Assembly (NCBI RefSeq): GCF_000372725.1
Contig: NW_005201792.1
Location: 532,933-596,932 of the forward strand
Reading direction: 5' to 3'
From: Emiliania huxleyi CCMP1516
Taxonomy: Eukaryota > Haptophyta > Isochrysidales > Noelaerhabdaceae
Length of the DNA: 64,000 nt
The translations under genes and the position numbers were made by a program. Below are positions 43,770 to 55,156 of the stretch, one piece after another (the first letter of the stretch is position 1; the number at the start of each line of letters is the position of its first letter). The notes under the pieces are model-generated. The model saw only the letters and a program-made list of their open reading frames with translations, was not told the origin of the DNA and searched no databases.

Positions 43770-44010
43770 CCCCCCCCCCCCTCTTGGTTTTGCAAAATCC
43801 TGGGGACGTGTAGTCGGTCCTCGACCCAGCCCTAAAAAAAGAAAACCCCCAAAACAAGGGAGGAAATGGGAGGACGGCACCCCCCCCCCCCACAGGGATT
43901 TTAACCCCCCCATAGGAAAGGAGTGTGGGGCTAGCCGTCCCTCGCCCCCCCATGGGTGTCTCACATGAGACGTCCATTATGTCTCTCTTCGCAGGTCTCT
44001 CGCCAATTCG
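43770..44010 (+). repeat. Dispersed repeat family, copy C
   Basis: Carries TTTTGCAAAATCCTGGGGAC (shared with 58455-58485), AACAAGGGAGGAAATGGGAG, CAGGGATTTTAA, GGGGCTAGCCGTC and TGTCTCTCTTCGCAGGTCTC. It runs directly into the GT31-like coding remnant. Confidence 0.72.
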
Positions 44011-44821
44011 ACTTCATGCTCGCAGGACCAAAATGCTCCCCGAGGCTGCTCATCCGTGGGTCGCTGCCAAGGTCGCTGCCAGTATGAAAGCTCGTCCTCA
44101 CCTTCATCACAGGGTGCTCATCCTGGTGTTCTCGTCGGCCACCAGCGTTGGCGCCGTTCGCCGCAAGGCATGGCGCATGCTGCAAGTGTCTCAGGGCTCC
44201 CCAGCTCATCGCGGTTGGGACCTGCTCTTCGTCGTCGGCTACCGTGACGTGTTCGAGCTTTTGGACTAACGCCTTGTTGCCAGCACTGACATGGGAGCGC
44301 CCCGCCCAGAAAGCGCGTCCTCACGCTGCACCTACATCGGCGAGCAGATTCACGGTAAACGGGCTTGGCTGAAACCAGGTTTGCCGTGGTACGACCCGCA
44401 CTACCCTACCGTCTTCAACACTACGATCTACCCAGATTTCATGCAGGGAGGAGGGTACATCCTCTCGCACGGCGCAGCCCGCGCCGTCGTCGACATGGGG
44501 AAGGAGGTGGGACTCTACTCGTGGCGGCGTGAAGCAGAACGGATGCCGCATCAAGAGGACGTGCTCGTGGCGGAGCTGCTGCGGCGTGGTACAGCGAACG
44601 CCTCCCTGCGGCTGCCCCCCTCTACCCCACGTGGGGAGTATCAATGTGTAAGCGTGTTGCGCTGCGATTTACTTTCAGCATCCAACTGTCACGGGGGGTC
44701 AAGCACGTGCACAGTAAGCTGCCGACCCGCTGCGGGCGGGAGCAAATGTGGATGCACCCTGTCAACCTCGCCAGGATTGCTGCGGTCGAGCGGGCTGCTA
44801 GCGGCATTGCAGAAGCCGTGA
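43925..44821 (+). pseudogene. GT31 galactosyltransferase-like gene, DxD region missing
   Basis: The frame first reads HRVLILVFSSATSVGAVRRK then AWRMLQVSQ and WDLLFVVGY, the N-terminal part of beta-1,3-galactosyltransferase (GT31) domains. It stops at TAA (44267-44269). The same frame resumes with CTYIGEQIHGKRAWLKPGLP, YPDFMQGGGYILSHGAARAV and PHQEDVLVAELLRRG, the C-terminal half with the GGGYxxS and EDV motifs. The middle 60-80 residues with the catalytic DxD are absent. A tiny intron around TAA (GGACTAAC branch-like word, then CCAG at about 44281) could remove the stop but cannot restore the DxD. The 5' part is replaced by a dispersed repeat. I treat it as a decayed gene. Confidence 0.72.
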
Positions 44822-44829
44822 AACGGTGA

Positions 44830-45157
44830 AAGCACTGTGTAAATGAGCGGTTTCTCTCTTGAGCTCTCTCTTTTGAGCTCGTGAAATAATAACTGTACAG
44901 AGGGGAGAGGGGGTATATACGCACCTACAGAGTGGGGGTACGGCATTACGGAGAGTACACCGTACACGGGGAGCTATTCGTACCTAGTGGCCTAGACAGA
45001 CTAGAGCGAGATCGCGCGCGGGCTTGGGCTTGACCCTGGGCAAATCGACTGTGTCGATCGACTAGTAGCGCTCTCCAGCGGCCAAGCCCGAGAACTAAAG
45101 GACTGGCAACGTGGAGAAGAGCCCGCTGTTCCGCGCGGAGAGAGGAGTGGCACTCTC
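44830..45157. other. Intergenic, no gene seen
   Basis: The 3' end of the channel-like gene lies just downstream. No coding motif or repeat in these 328 bases. Confidence 0.6.
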
Positions 45158-47868
45158 TCACCGGTCCATGGCGCCGCTCCAGTACAAGCCCAGCAGCAGG
45201 CTAGTGAGGAGAATGTAGAGCGGGGGCAGCATCAGCGCCATCCACGCGTCGATCTTTGCAGACTTGCGGACGAGCGCCTTGTCCTCCGCGTGGATCCAGT
45301 CCGAGCCGCCCATCGACCCCTCCCCGTTTGGATCCGTCGGCTTGGGGAGCGTAGATTGGCTGGCGTGGTGCATGAGCGCGGGCAGCGCGAGCACCGCCCG
45401 CGTGAGCAGCGAGACGGGCTCGGCCGGCGGGCTGCCGGCTGGCTCTTTGCCCGCCCCGAGCGGCTCGCCGGTCGTGAGGCTCAGCGAGACGTCTGCGGGC
45501 GCCGCCGGCTGCTGCGCGCCGCCGGGAAGCTGCTCCTCGAGCGCGCGCTTCGCCACGAAGGCCGCCTTCCACTCGCCAACGAGGGCGGCGCGGCGCTCGG
45601 AGCAGAGTTCGGCGGTGCGGCGGTCGACTCCGGCGGTGAGCACGAGCTGGTAGCCCGTGACGACGAGCATGAGGCCGACGACGGCGAGTTGGCAAATGGT
45701 GAGCGCCATCACGAACGGGACTCCCTCGGTGTCGGCGGGCAGGCCGAGGCTTCGCGGCTGCAGCAGCGCCGCGGTGGCGATAGCGCCCAGCGCGAGCACC
45801 TGCAGCCGCGTCGCGGCGGGCTGCAGCGCCGCGAGCGTGGTCAGGCCCATCTGGACAAAGGCGGGCACGAGGACCCTGAAGACGTTGCCGACGGCCACCC
45901 GCTCCAGGTGTATCTCGAAGTCTGCGCACAAGTGCGAGAGTCGCTGCTTGCGGCAATTGGCGCCCGGGCTGGACGAAGAGGACGGCCGGATCACAGCCAA
46001 GCGCGGCGTCCAATCGCGCTTGGTGTAGATTCCCTCGAGGTCGTCCCCATCGAGCCCAGCGTCAGAGTAGCCCGGCGAGTCGAAGTTGAACGAGGTGCGG
46101 CGGGCCATTCCGGGGCCAAACTTGTCCGCGAGGAAGAAGGAGCCTGTCAAGACCTGTGTGTCGAAGGGGAAGCCTACGGACGGCCAACGGGAGGCGTGTG
46201 GGTGCGGTGGGGGAAGGGGCGGCGGCGGGAGAGGAGGGGAGGGTTACGATTGAGGTTGAAGTCCGACTTGAATGTCATCTCGAGCAGTACGTGCTCCTGC
46301 AGGTAGACCTGCGCCCGCCACGGGCACGACTCCTGCGTGCACGGCTGCGTGACGGGCTCCGGCTCGTGAGTCGCGTTGCCCGCCGTCCTATGCACTTGCA
46401 GCATCGGGTTGCCGGACACAAAGCTCTCCTCGCTAGAAATGGCGCCGTCGGCCTTGAGAACTGGTCTCCACCAGTCTTTTGCCGGGACGGCGGCCTCGCC
46501 AGCGACGACGCCGCGGTAAAGATCGATGCCGCAAGGGTGGACAGCGTACCTGCTAGTCCAGGTCAAAGTGACCTCGACGACGACGGTGAATTGTGCGGAA
46601 GAGACCGCCTTGACCGCGTTGACCTTTAGCCGCGAGATGTGGATGACGAGGTCCTGCTCTGGCTCAAAAATCAAGAGGGGCTGGCCGGGATGTTGAGTCG
46701 GCGGCACGCCGCAAGGCATCTGCTGCCCAGCATCGTCAACCGGGCACGGGAGATGGGGGCCATTGGCAGCGGTTGCATAGACCGCATCGATCCGGCCCGA
46801 CCCCATCTCTGGGTATTGACGTGGCGGAGCGGGTATTTTGTCCTCCCATTTTGCACCTCCCACGAGCCAACTGTTTTCACTCCCGAGAACAAGCAACGAT
46901 TTCGCGTCGATATACGTGGAGTCGCTGAGGGCCACCGCCGAGTATGTGTTGATGCAGTTAGCGTCATCGGGCGTGCAGTCCCCTCGCTGTTGACACACCT
47001 CGACGCTGTAGTCGTAAGACTCGTAGAGGTCATTTTTGCGGGGCTCGACTTCGCGGATGTAGTTGGCGGCGTTGCTGCTTTCGCTCAAGATTGTCCATCG
47101 GCAGTCCTCGGGATACACCAAGTCCGCCATGTGGTACCACGCACCGTAAAGATCCCAAACACCGGAGACGCCGTTGCAGTCGGCACCTACCGGCGCCGAC
47201 CCCCAGCTGTTGTTCTTCCCTCGTCCGCACATGGTCGAGGCCCAGTTATCAAAGCCCCCCCAAATGCACATAGAAGCAGATCCGTACCATGCCGACTGCT
47301 TTTCCGGTGCACGCGCCCATTCCGCCTTTCGGACGAAAGTGTATCGCGCATCATTTGAGTCCGAGTCCACTTGGTTGAAAGGATTCAGCCATGGTTGGTC
47401 GAGCGGGAGGTAACAATTTTTGGCCTCGTCCGTGTCGTCAAGCCTGCACGTGTGCTGCAGCAGCACGATCGAATTGAGTCCCGCTATGGACGCCGGCGGG
47501 TAACAGAGTGGGCCCGAACGAGACAGGTATGGTGAAAAGCAGTACTCGAGATCCGGCGCGAGTGCGGAGGCGTTTTGCGGCTCTCCGTGCCATTTGTCTG
47601 TCCACCCGAATGGGTGAGAGATCTGCATCGGCCACGCCGCGGGCGAAAAGGACACGACGTCGGTCGTCGGCGAGTAGCGCTCCGAAAAGATCTTTGACTC
47701 CGTCAGGGCTGGGTGGGAAGCGACGCCGGCGGTCGGCCAGAGCAGCCAGAGCAGCCACGAGCGCTTGCGGCCGATGCGGAGCGTGGGGCAGGAGGACCGC
47801 GCGCTCTGCCGCGGAAGTAGCCAGGTCAGGACCGCGCGCTCGGCCGCGGAGGGAGCCAGTTCAGGCAT
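45158..47868 (-). CDS. Pentameric ligand-gated ion channel-like protein
   Basis: Exons 47868-46248 and 46173-45158 (74-bp GT-AG intron) give 878 aa. Residues 1-55 hold a signal-anchor-like segment (RKRSWLLWLLWPTAGVAS). The large N-terminal part is Trp/Cys-rich and extracellular-looking. Residues about 400-600 match the ligand-binding fold of Cys-loop channels: VIHISRLKVNAVKAVSSAQF, VVVEVTLTWTSRYAVHP, DWWRPVL, then the family signature FPFDTQ right after the intron, which fixes the splice. Four hydrophobic segments follow (VFRVLVPAFVQMGLTTLAAL; LQVLALGAIATAALL; FVMALTICQLAVVGLMLVV; ALMLPPLYILLTSLLLGLYW), with a cytoplasmic loop between TM3 and TM4. Two tandem 35-bp units (47797-47866) encode the first residues. 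Alternative in-frame non-ATG starts lie upstream. Ligand unknown. Confidence 0.82.
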
Positions 47869-48394
47869 CAGCGCTGGCCAGGGGGACGAGCACAGAGCTC
47901 GGCGGGCGCCGATTTTCGTTTTCTTCTTGTTCTCTAAAAGGCCACGGCGTGACTCGATGTTATTCACATAAACGCACAACTCCGGACCCAAGACGATATC
48001 GATGTTATTCACCCTCTACACCTCATCTCCTTCGTTCGACTCCGACCAACACGGAACAGTGTGGCGCAGAGGCCCGTGCTGCGGGCCGCGGCTTGCAGAA
48101 CGGTGGGCTAGGCATAGAGCCCAGCCGTTTTAATAGTTGTGGCTTACTCGTACATCCCAGGATCGAGCTGTTTGGGGGTGTTTGAGGGGGGAGGGGGGAC
48201 GACACTGCTTCGGCAGCGTGCACCTCGATCCTGTACCGTGTTTGTTATGACCCCCCCCAATGAACATACCAGTGAGGGAGGGCGAGACGATCGAGGGGTC
48301 CCGTACCACGCGGAATCGACCCCATCCAGTTATCCAGTGCTCAAGTGCTCAAGGGGGGAGGGGGTTGTGTTGCGCGCTTCTCTCTTTCGTGCAC
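47869..48394. promoter_or_regulatory. Divergent intergenic region (channel-like / ViaA-like)
   Basis: 526 bp separate the two divergent start codons. No promoter motif is recognisable; a G-run (48185-48197) and a C-run (48250-48258) are present. Confidence 0.4.
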
Positions 48395-50551
48395 ATGTAC
48401 ATGAACATGTGGACTGCCTGCGCCGCGGTATCGTCGACCACGGTCCCCAGCCTTGCCATCGATCCGCTCATCACCAGGCTGCTCCGCGCAAACGGAGCAG
48501 CGGCATTTCCGCCGAGCCTTGACGAGATCAACGCTGCGGCTGAGGGGCTCACCGTCTGGCGCCATGCGCTCGCGGCCGGCCGCCTGCCAGATTACGGAGG
48601 CACAGACGGTGGGTTGCCGCCCTGGCCACCACAGCCACTGCTCGGCACGCTGACCGACACGCTGAGCCGCCTCAGTCTGCCGCGAGCGACGGCGCGGCAC
48701 CCGTCGCTCGTCCCGGCAGCCCTCGCCGCCGTGCTCGCCGCTGCGTCTGAATTCGACGCGCGTCGGGTGGCCGCGGTGACAGGCGAGTCGGCCGACGATG
48801 ACACGGAGCGAGCGGCTGCAGAGCGAGAGGGGGAGGCGGCGGAGGCGGAGGCGGCGGAGGCGGAGGAGGCAGAGGAGCAGCTGCAGCTCGAGGCGGCGAG
48901 ACAGATAGCGCTATCCGTCGAGTCGGAGTGGGCTTCGCCGCTGCGCGGCGTCCGCGCCGTCGAGGGCTTGGGAGGTGGCAGCGGTGGCGACGTCGGCGCG
49001 CTGACTGCTGCGCCAGGCGACAGCTTCAGCCTGGCCGACGGGCTGTGGCGGCACTCGGGCTGGAGTGCTCTCGAGGGTGTGCAGGCGAAGCTGCGCGAGC
49101 TGGACGAGCTCAGCGAGCTGGTGGCGAGCCTCGGCCAGCGGGCCGCGCCGGAGGGCACTCCCATCCGCGGGCCTGCAGTCTCGTTCGACCCGCAGGCCGC
49201 ACCCTCGGCCGCGCTGGGCTCTTTCCTGGAACCTGCCCGGACCTTTCCTGGACCTTTCTCTAGGCCGCGCCCTCTGCCGCGCTGAGCGAGCTCTCCCCGC
49301 GCGAGCTGTCCGGCCTGTCGTAGATGCGGGAGCACATCTCCAGATCACATCTCCAGATCACATCTCCAGATCACATCTCCAGACCACATCTCCAGACCAC
49401 ATCTCCAGATGCGGTTCACATCTCTGTCACAGCACGCAAGGCGCCTCGTCCTCGGGCGGTACTCGACACTGCTCAAGCCGCCAGTCGCCGCGCCCGTCGC
49501 TCTTCTAGTCCCGCGAGACGCGGGTGTGCGACAGTATAGATCCACGCCTCTCATCCTCCAGGCCTCGCGCGCACCGGCGACCTCGCGCGCGTCACACCGG
49601 CCGAGCTCGCGCTGCTGGCCTACGGCGGCGGCGGCGAGGGCGGCGGCGGCGAGGGCGGCGGCGGCGGCGGCGAGGGTCGGGCCGGCCTCCGGCGGCTGTT
49701 CCTCAGCCGCCTCGCGGAGCGTCGGCTGCTCGGGTATGCCCTCGAGGGGTGGGCGGAGGCGAGCGGGAGGCCTCGCCGTCGGCGGCTCGCGCGGCTGCCG
49801 CGCGAGCGAGGCGGGCCGCTCGTGGTCTGCCTCGACACGTCGCACTCGATGGCGGGCGGGCGAGAGACGATCGCGAAGAGCGTCGTCCTCGAGGCCGTCC
49901 GCGCGGCGCACGCGCAAGGGCGACCGTGCCTGCTCTTTGCATTCTCCGGCGCGTCGGACCTGGCCGAGCTGCGGCTGACTCCGGCGGCGCGGCGCGGCGC
50001 GTCCAAGAGGCGGCGCGACGCGGGCGGCGGCGGAGCGGGCGGCAGCATGGACCGGCGCAGCCTGACGCGCCTCCTCGACTTCCTCGCGTGCGGCTTTGGC
50101 GGAGGGACGGACGTCGCCTCTCCGCTCCGCCGCGCGCTCGACGTGCTCGAGCGGCCGGACGGGGCGGACGTGGTTTACTCCGGCGCAGACTTGCTCCTCG
50201 TCTCGGACGGCGAACTTCCCGACCCGCCCCTCGACCCGCCCACGGCAGAGAGACTGCGGCGCCTGCGCTCGCGCCAGGGCTTCGAGGCGCACCGGCCACG
50301 CCGGCCGAAGCGCCACACCACGTCGCCTCTCACCGTTGGTCGCCTCGGCGCAGGTGCACGGGCTGCTAGTCGGTGCGCCGCGGCCGACGCCGCTCGATCA
50401 GCTGTGCGACGAGGTGCACACCTGCCTCTCGCGTTTCGACCCGCTCGCTGTGATGCGAGAGAGGTCGGCGGCCCGGCGAGAGGAGCGGCTCGAGGCTGCG
50501 CCGGCGTGGCGGCGGGCGGCGCACCGCACCGCGCTGCCTATCTCTCGCTGA
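48395..50551 (+). CDS. ViaA-like von Willebrand A domain protein
   Basis: Exons 48395-49195, 49264-49312, 49562-50286 and 50354-50551 join in phase to 590 aa. In bacteria ViaA is the VWA partner that stimulates the RavA ATPase. Similarity runs through the protein: helical N-terminal part, ELDELSELVASLGQR, then SGLARTGDLARVTPAELALL (the GL..S.D..RLLPPELA block), LFLSRLAERRLLGYALEGW, and the VWA domain with MIDAS DTSHSMAGG (about residue 375), LLFAFSG, GGTDVASPLRRAL and LLLVSDGELP. All three introns are GC-AG; the first (49196-49263) starts with a near copy of the next exon start. The start ATG is the first in a frame open further upstream; an N-terminal targeting exon may be missing. Same strand as the RavA-like gene, about 1 kb apart. 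Confidence 0.86.
49332..49412. repeat. ATCTCCAGATCAC tandem repeat in ViaA-like intron 2
   Basis: Six units of about 13 bp within intron 49313-49561. Confidence 0.92.
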
Positions 50552-51570
50552 AAGGAACCTCTCATTCGCTCGTCCGCACCCGTCACCGCTCACGGAGTGC
50601 TCCGCGTGCCGCACCGGCCGCCGCCGGCCGCCGGCCGCTTACGCGGTAACGGAACAGTGTTACTACTCCGCAACGTTGAGCTGGATCAAACTGAATAGTG
50701 CTCCTGAAAGCCCTCTCTCTGGGCTCTGCCACACAGTAGCAGCTCACGACTAGCAGCTGCTGTGGCTGTATTTGTAGCCATTTCGTTAGGCTTCAACTGG
50801 TCCCAAAATAGTAGCAACACCTCATGAAAATCAGTCAAAAAAGCCCCAAAAAATCGGCGCCTGCGGCGGGCTTCCTGGGGCTGCGCCCCGGACCCCCTTG
50901 ACTGGGGGGACCCCCCCCGAGAGAGCACACCCCCGTCGCGCCCCCCGGGGGCCCGTCGACACCCCAGGAGGAGGATGCTGCTGTGCAGGGCGTGGCTGGG
51001 AAGGTGGACGAGTCGCTCGAGCGTCGGGACGAGCGGGCTTGCGCCACTGGTGGAGGATTCAGTATGCCGCAGGCGGCTCCCACCTCGATGGGTTATCACT
51101 CCTGCACTGGCGCATTGAAGAGGGGATCAACTCATCAACATTCAACAAACAGGAATCGAGGGTGACCGCATGTCTGCATCAGACGTGTCATCCGTCCCGA
51201 TCGTGACCAACCAAAGCCACCCCCTCTTCGTAGACCCCATTCTGAGGGGTCCTGATTCCAAAGCCGCTCCCAGCCGCACCCGCCAAGCACCTGGGTGCCG
51301 CCTCCACCTCCGCCTTCAATCTCAATGTCCCACCCCCCACCCCCCTGCGCGCGGGCCTTCTAGGCCCGCGGGTACATGTAGTCTCCCCCCATCCCCAGGG
51401 CCTCCAGGGCTCGCACCTCAACCTCTCATAGACCAGCGCAAAGCGCCATATGACGTATTTTCTTGGGGCAGTGGTTTTTCTTCTCCCTGTCGAACTCTCG
51501 CTTCGCCCCTCCGTGGGCTGCAGTTCCTGCTTGCTTGCTCCCGGCTCGCCGCCGCTTGCCGGTCCTTCGA
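50552..51570. other. Intergenic between ViaA-like and RavA-like genes
   Basis: Holds the 3' end of one gene and the promoter of the next. It contains the second copy of a dispersed repeat (51340-51450), which ends 120 bp before the RavA-like start. No gene seen. Confidence 0.55.
51340..51450 (+). repeat. Dispersed repeat, copy 2 of 2
   Basis: Matches 35541-35653 over about 110 bases with small differences (for example GCGGGTACATGTAGTC versus GCGGGTAGTC). Confidence 0.88.
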
Positions 51571-53457
51571 ATGAAGCTCCCACAGCTGCTTGCCGCTCTG
51601 CTGCTCGTCGTCGCCTATGGTCTCAGATTACCGCCGATTTCGCGTGGCGGGGTGATAGGCGCGGCGTTCGCAGCCAGTGCGCCGGCGCGAGGCGGGCGGC
51701 GGGCGGCTCGGTCTACCGCCGTCTGCATGGCGGCACACGCGAGGGCGACGGGGGCGGGGGCGGAGAGGAGGGCGGGCGACCCGGCAGGGCCGCCGCGCAT
51801 GAGCGTGGCCGAGGCGGCCGAGGAGGCCGAGGTGGGAGCGTCGGCGGACTTGCGCGAGCGCGCGGCCGCCAGGGTGCGGCAGCAGCTTACGGCGAGCGTG
51901 AACGCTCCCCACAACCCCCGCGGCGTCAGCGTCGCTGGCAGCGTCGGCGCGACCGTGCGACGAGCGACGGCGCTGCTCGAGGTCGGGCTCATCGAGCGCG
52001 AGTGCGAGGCGAGGCTGCTGCTGCTGGCGCTGGTGGGCGGGGAGCACCTTCTCCTCCTGGGGCCGCCGGGCACGGCAAAGTCGGAGCTGTGCCGGCGTCT
52101 GTCGACGATCGCGCGCCTCGGCTACTTTGAGCGCACGCTCACACGCTTCTCGACGCCCGAGGAGCTCTTCGGGCCGCTCTCGCTCGCCGCCCTCGAGCGC
52201 GACGAGTTCAGGCGAGCCACCGCCGGCTACGCGCCCACGGCGGAGCTCCTTTTCCTCGACGAGATCTTCAAGTCGAACTCGGCCATCCTCAACACGCTGC
52301 TGACCTTACTCAACGAACGCCTCTTCGACGACGGCGCCAAGCGCGAGCGCGTGCCGCTGCTCTCCGCCGTCGCCGCCTCGAACGAGGGCCCGGAGTCGGA
52401 CGACTTGTCGGCGCTGTACGACCGCTTCCTGCTGCGCCGGCTAGTGGCGCCCGTCTCCGACGACGGCGTGCTCGAGCTGCTGCTTGGCGGCGAGGCTGCC
52501 GAGGGCGGGAGCGTGGACGCGGCCCTGCCAGACCTGCGGGAGGCGCTCGAGGAGGTCCGAGCCGCCGCGCCGTCGGTGCGATTGCCGCGGCACGTGGCGC
52601 TGCTGCTGCGCGACGCGCGCGCCTTTGTGCGCGAGACGGGCGCCGACGGCTTGGGAGGCGGCTACGTCTCGGACCGGAGGCTGCGCCGCTCGGCGGAGCT
52701 GCTCAAGGCTTGCGCGGCGGCACACGGGCGCGACACGGTCCGGAGCCGCAGCGCGTCAAGAGTGCGGCTGTCCTCTCTTCACACCCTCCAGCCTAGATAG
52801 GTCTCTGTTGTCGACGTCGCGGCGGTGCTGCCCCACGTCCTGTGGGATACGGCCGAGGAGGCGGCCGCGCTGGCCGAGTGGGTCGAGGACAACGCGTTGC
52901 CCGACGGCGGCGCCGAGCAGCTTCGTTTCTTGCTCGAGTCGGTGCGCTCGAGGGCGGCGGCGGAGGCGGCGGACGAGAGCGCCGGCCCAGCAGCCGAGGC
53001 AGCGGGCGGCGGCGGCGGTTTGGCGGAGGATGCCCTCGCGCTGGCGGCGGCGACCCTGGCGGCGGCGGCCGAGATGCGGCAGCACGTGGGCGCGGTCGAG
53101 CGGTCGGCGGAGCACCTCTTCCTCCCGGCGGCGAAGGCGGCGGTCTTGCGGCAGCGGCTGCTGCCCCGCGCGCGGGAGAGTGCGGAGGAGCTCGAGCAGC
53201 TCGCGGCCGAGGCGGCCCTCTTCGAGCTGGCTTTGGCCGACGGTCTCGACGAGGAGGGGTGGGCGGCGCTGCAGGCCGAGGACGACCTCGACGGGGGCGG
53301 CGGCGGCGAGGCGGGCACAGCGGTGGAGGCGCCAAGCTTCGATTTTGACGAGGCGGAGCTCAGCTGGGGCCGCAAGGAGGCGAAGGCCAAGCTCGGGCCC
53401 GAGGAGTTCAGAGCGTGGCGGAAGGCGGCGAAGGCGGCGGCCAGGAGAGGCGACTGA
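51571..53457 (+). CDS. RavA-like MoxR-family AAA+ ATPase
   Basis: Exons 51571-52737 and 52801-53457 (63-bp GT-AG intron) give 607 aa. In bacteria RavA is a hexameric MoxR ATPase working with ViaA. Motifs: helix GLIERECEARLLLLALVGGE, Walker A LLGPPGTAKSELC (about residues 164-171), TRFSTPEELFGPLSLAALE (a RavA/MoxR signature), Walker B LLFLDEIFKSN, sensor region AASNEGPESDDLSALYDRFL, then a long helical C-terminus. The first 25 residues (MKLPQLLAALLLVVAYGLRL) form a signal peptide, followed by AAFAASAPARGGRRAARS, a basic, acid-poor stretch: a bipartite pattern typical of import into a secondary plastid. Plastid location is inferred. It lies downstream of the ViaA-like gene on the same strand. 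The start is the ATG before the signal peptide. Confidence 0.9.
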
Positions 53458-55156
53458 TAAATAAATACACGCAGCCATCTCCAGGAGAGACGACTGAGGT
53501 CGATAGAGAAAGAGGAGGAAGCGCACCACCCAGCGGGCCGGAGATGAGATGATAATTTTGACCGCGCAAAAGACATAAGGGGGTGGCTAAGGGCTATGCT
53601 CGCAAGGCGCCAATAGCAATATCCGTGTTCGTACATCGTAGCGAAAGTGCCGGCGCGAGCAGAACGTCCGCCGAATCCGTCCGTGCTTTCAGGCGCAACT
53701 TGAGGGGAAGCCGCTGATCGAGCCCAGCGTCCCGCGGCCGCCTCTCCCGCGCAGTACCGCCGCTGGGGACGACACGCTGCGGAATTGGATCGAGCCCCCA
53801 TGGAGGAGGAGGGCGCAGTCGGCGAATTGGAGGAGGAGGAGGGCGTCGAACGAAGCCGCCTCGTGTGGGCCCGATGGGCGTTGTCGTGTCTGACTCAGAG
53901 GAGGCGTTGGAGGTGCTCCAGCAACCTAACCTGATTCGGAAGCTCGCCGACGTTGTCACTCAACGTGCGTCATGCGTGATCGAGCTTGAGGGAGGAGATC
54001 AGCTAACGATTCGGCCGGCCACCCAGCGCCGCCGCCCACCGCCACCCACAAAGCGCCTGCTCTACTACCCCATGCCACCCGCTCCACTTTCCACTGACCA
54101 TGCCCGTGATATTGTACTCGAGTACCATCACTGCCGCCGTCCTGATACGTGGCAGCTAGACTCGGTAGTTGTAACCCCCTGAGTGAGGAGCAGGAGAGAG
54201 AGAGCTTTTGTGGTGTTGGTGTACGCAATAACGGGACAGGGTGGATCTCCCCTTCTAGCTCTTAGCATGAGCTGCGCCCTGTGTCCGACCCCGTTTCGCT
54301 TTTGCGCAGCAACACCTCAATTAAACTTTTAGGCCCTCCAAATTCGGGTCGGAGCGTAGCGCGGAGTGGGCCCCGAGTTTGAAAAGGGCGACGGACGCTT
54401 GCGTCCTAGCAACAACGCCTCCCCAGCGCAGAGGGGCCCCTCTTCCAGCTCCGCTGAGAGCATCGGCCTTATTTTCCTCAGGCCTTCTGGCATCCCCGTG
54501 CGGTGCGCATTCTCAATCTGCTGCGCAGCGCGGGTTTGCAGTCGCATAGTACTAGGCACCGTCGCGCCTGCGCGTCGCTCGCGCTCGCCATTTTGCGTAG
54601 GTATGTAGAGAGTTGTTGGTATGTATGCGAGTATCGCGTACATCTCCGCGTCTATCACCTCCACGTGCTCGGCAGCTTTCCTCCCCACATCGCACATGCC
54701 CGCCCCAGAGGCTGTCCGTATCTCCTCTTCTCCACAGGGTCCGATCCCGTTGGGTTCCTTTACCTGTGCGTCTCCCGGGACGCGCCTCCCAAATCGCGTC
54801 GGTCCTTCGAACACGCCGTACGCCACCCTAGGATTCGGCACGTACTTTCTACCCTCCGCCATTTCGTCTTCAAGGTCCTTTCCTCCGTCCGTCGCCGCCA
54901 AGTGTGTGAACTGGTGTGAGACGTGCAGCGCGAGACCATGTCTGCGCTACTTCCACGCACCACGTTCAGAGCTCGTCCCTTCCCCGACTTGAGCGGCGAG
55001 CCCTCGCTGTCTTTTCCCATCTTGATTTGCGCTCCCTTGCCGTCTCTCAGCTCTCCCCCGGTCTCGACGGCGGTCCTCTTCCCAGCTGAGAGCGCACGTT
55101 ATTTTCTTCCGGGTTTCGGAGAACGTCCTGGAAACATTCGCAAGTCGCCGACTTCC
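53458..55156. other. Region without a convincing gene
   Basis: A plus-strand ORF at 53865-54182 (105 aa) has a protein-like first half (VLQQPNLIRKLADVV) but no family. The frame of the Mpv17 gene is open from 54923, so the 5' part may be leader. Nothing else stands out. Confidence 0.45.

Noticed and set aside
49332-49412. CRISPR-like array of short repeats
   Set aside because: Direct tandem units without spacers, inside a eukaryotic intron.
53865-54182. 105-aa plus-strand ORF as a gene
   Set aside because: The first half looks protein-like but has no family, splice partner or clean end; left as a note in the intergenic entry.
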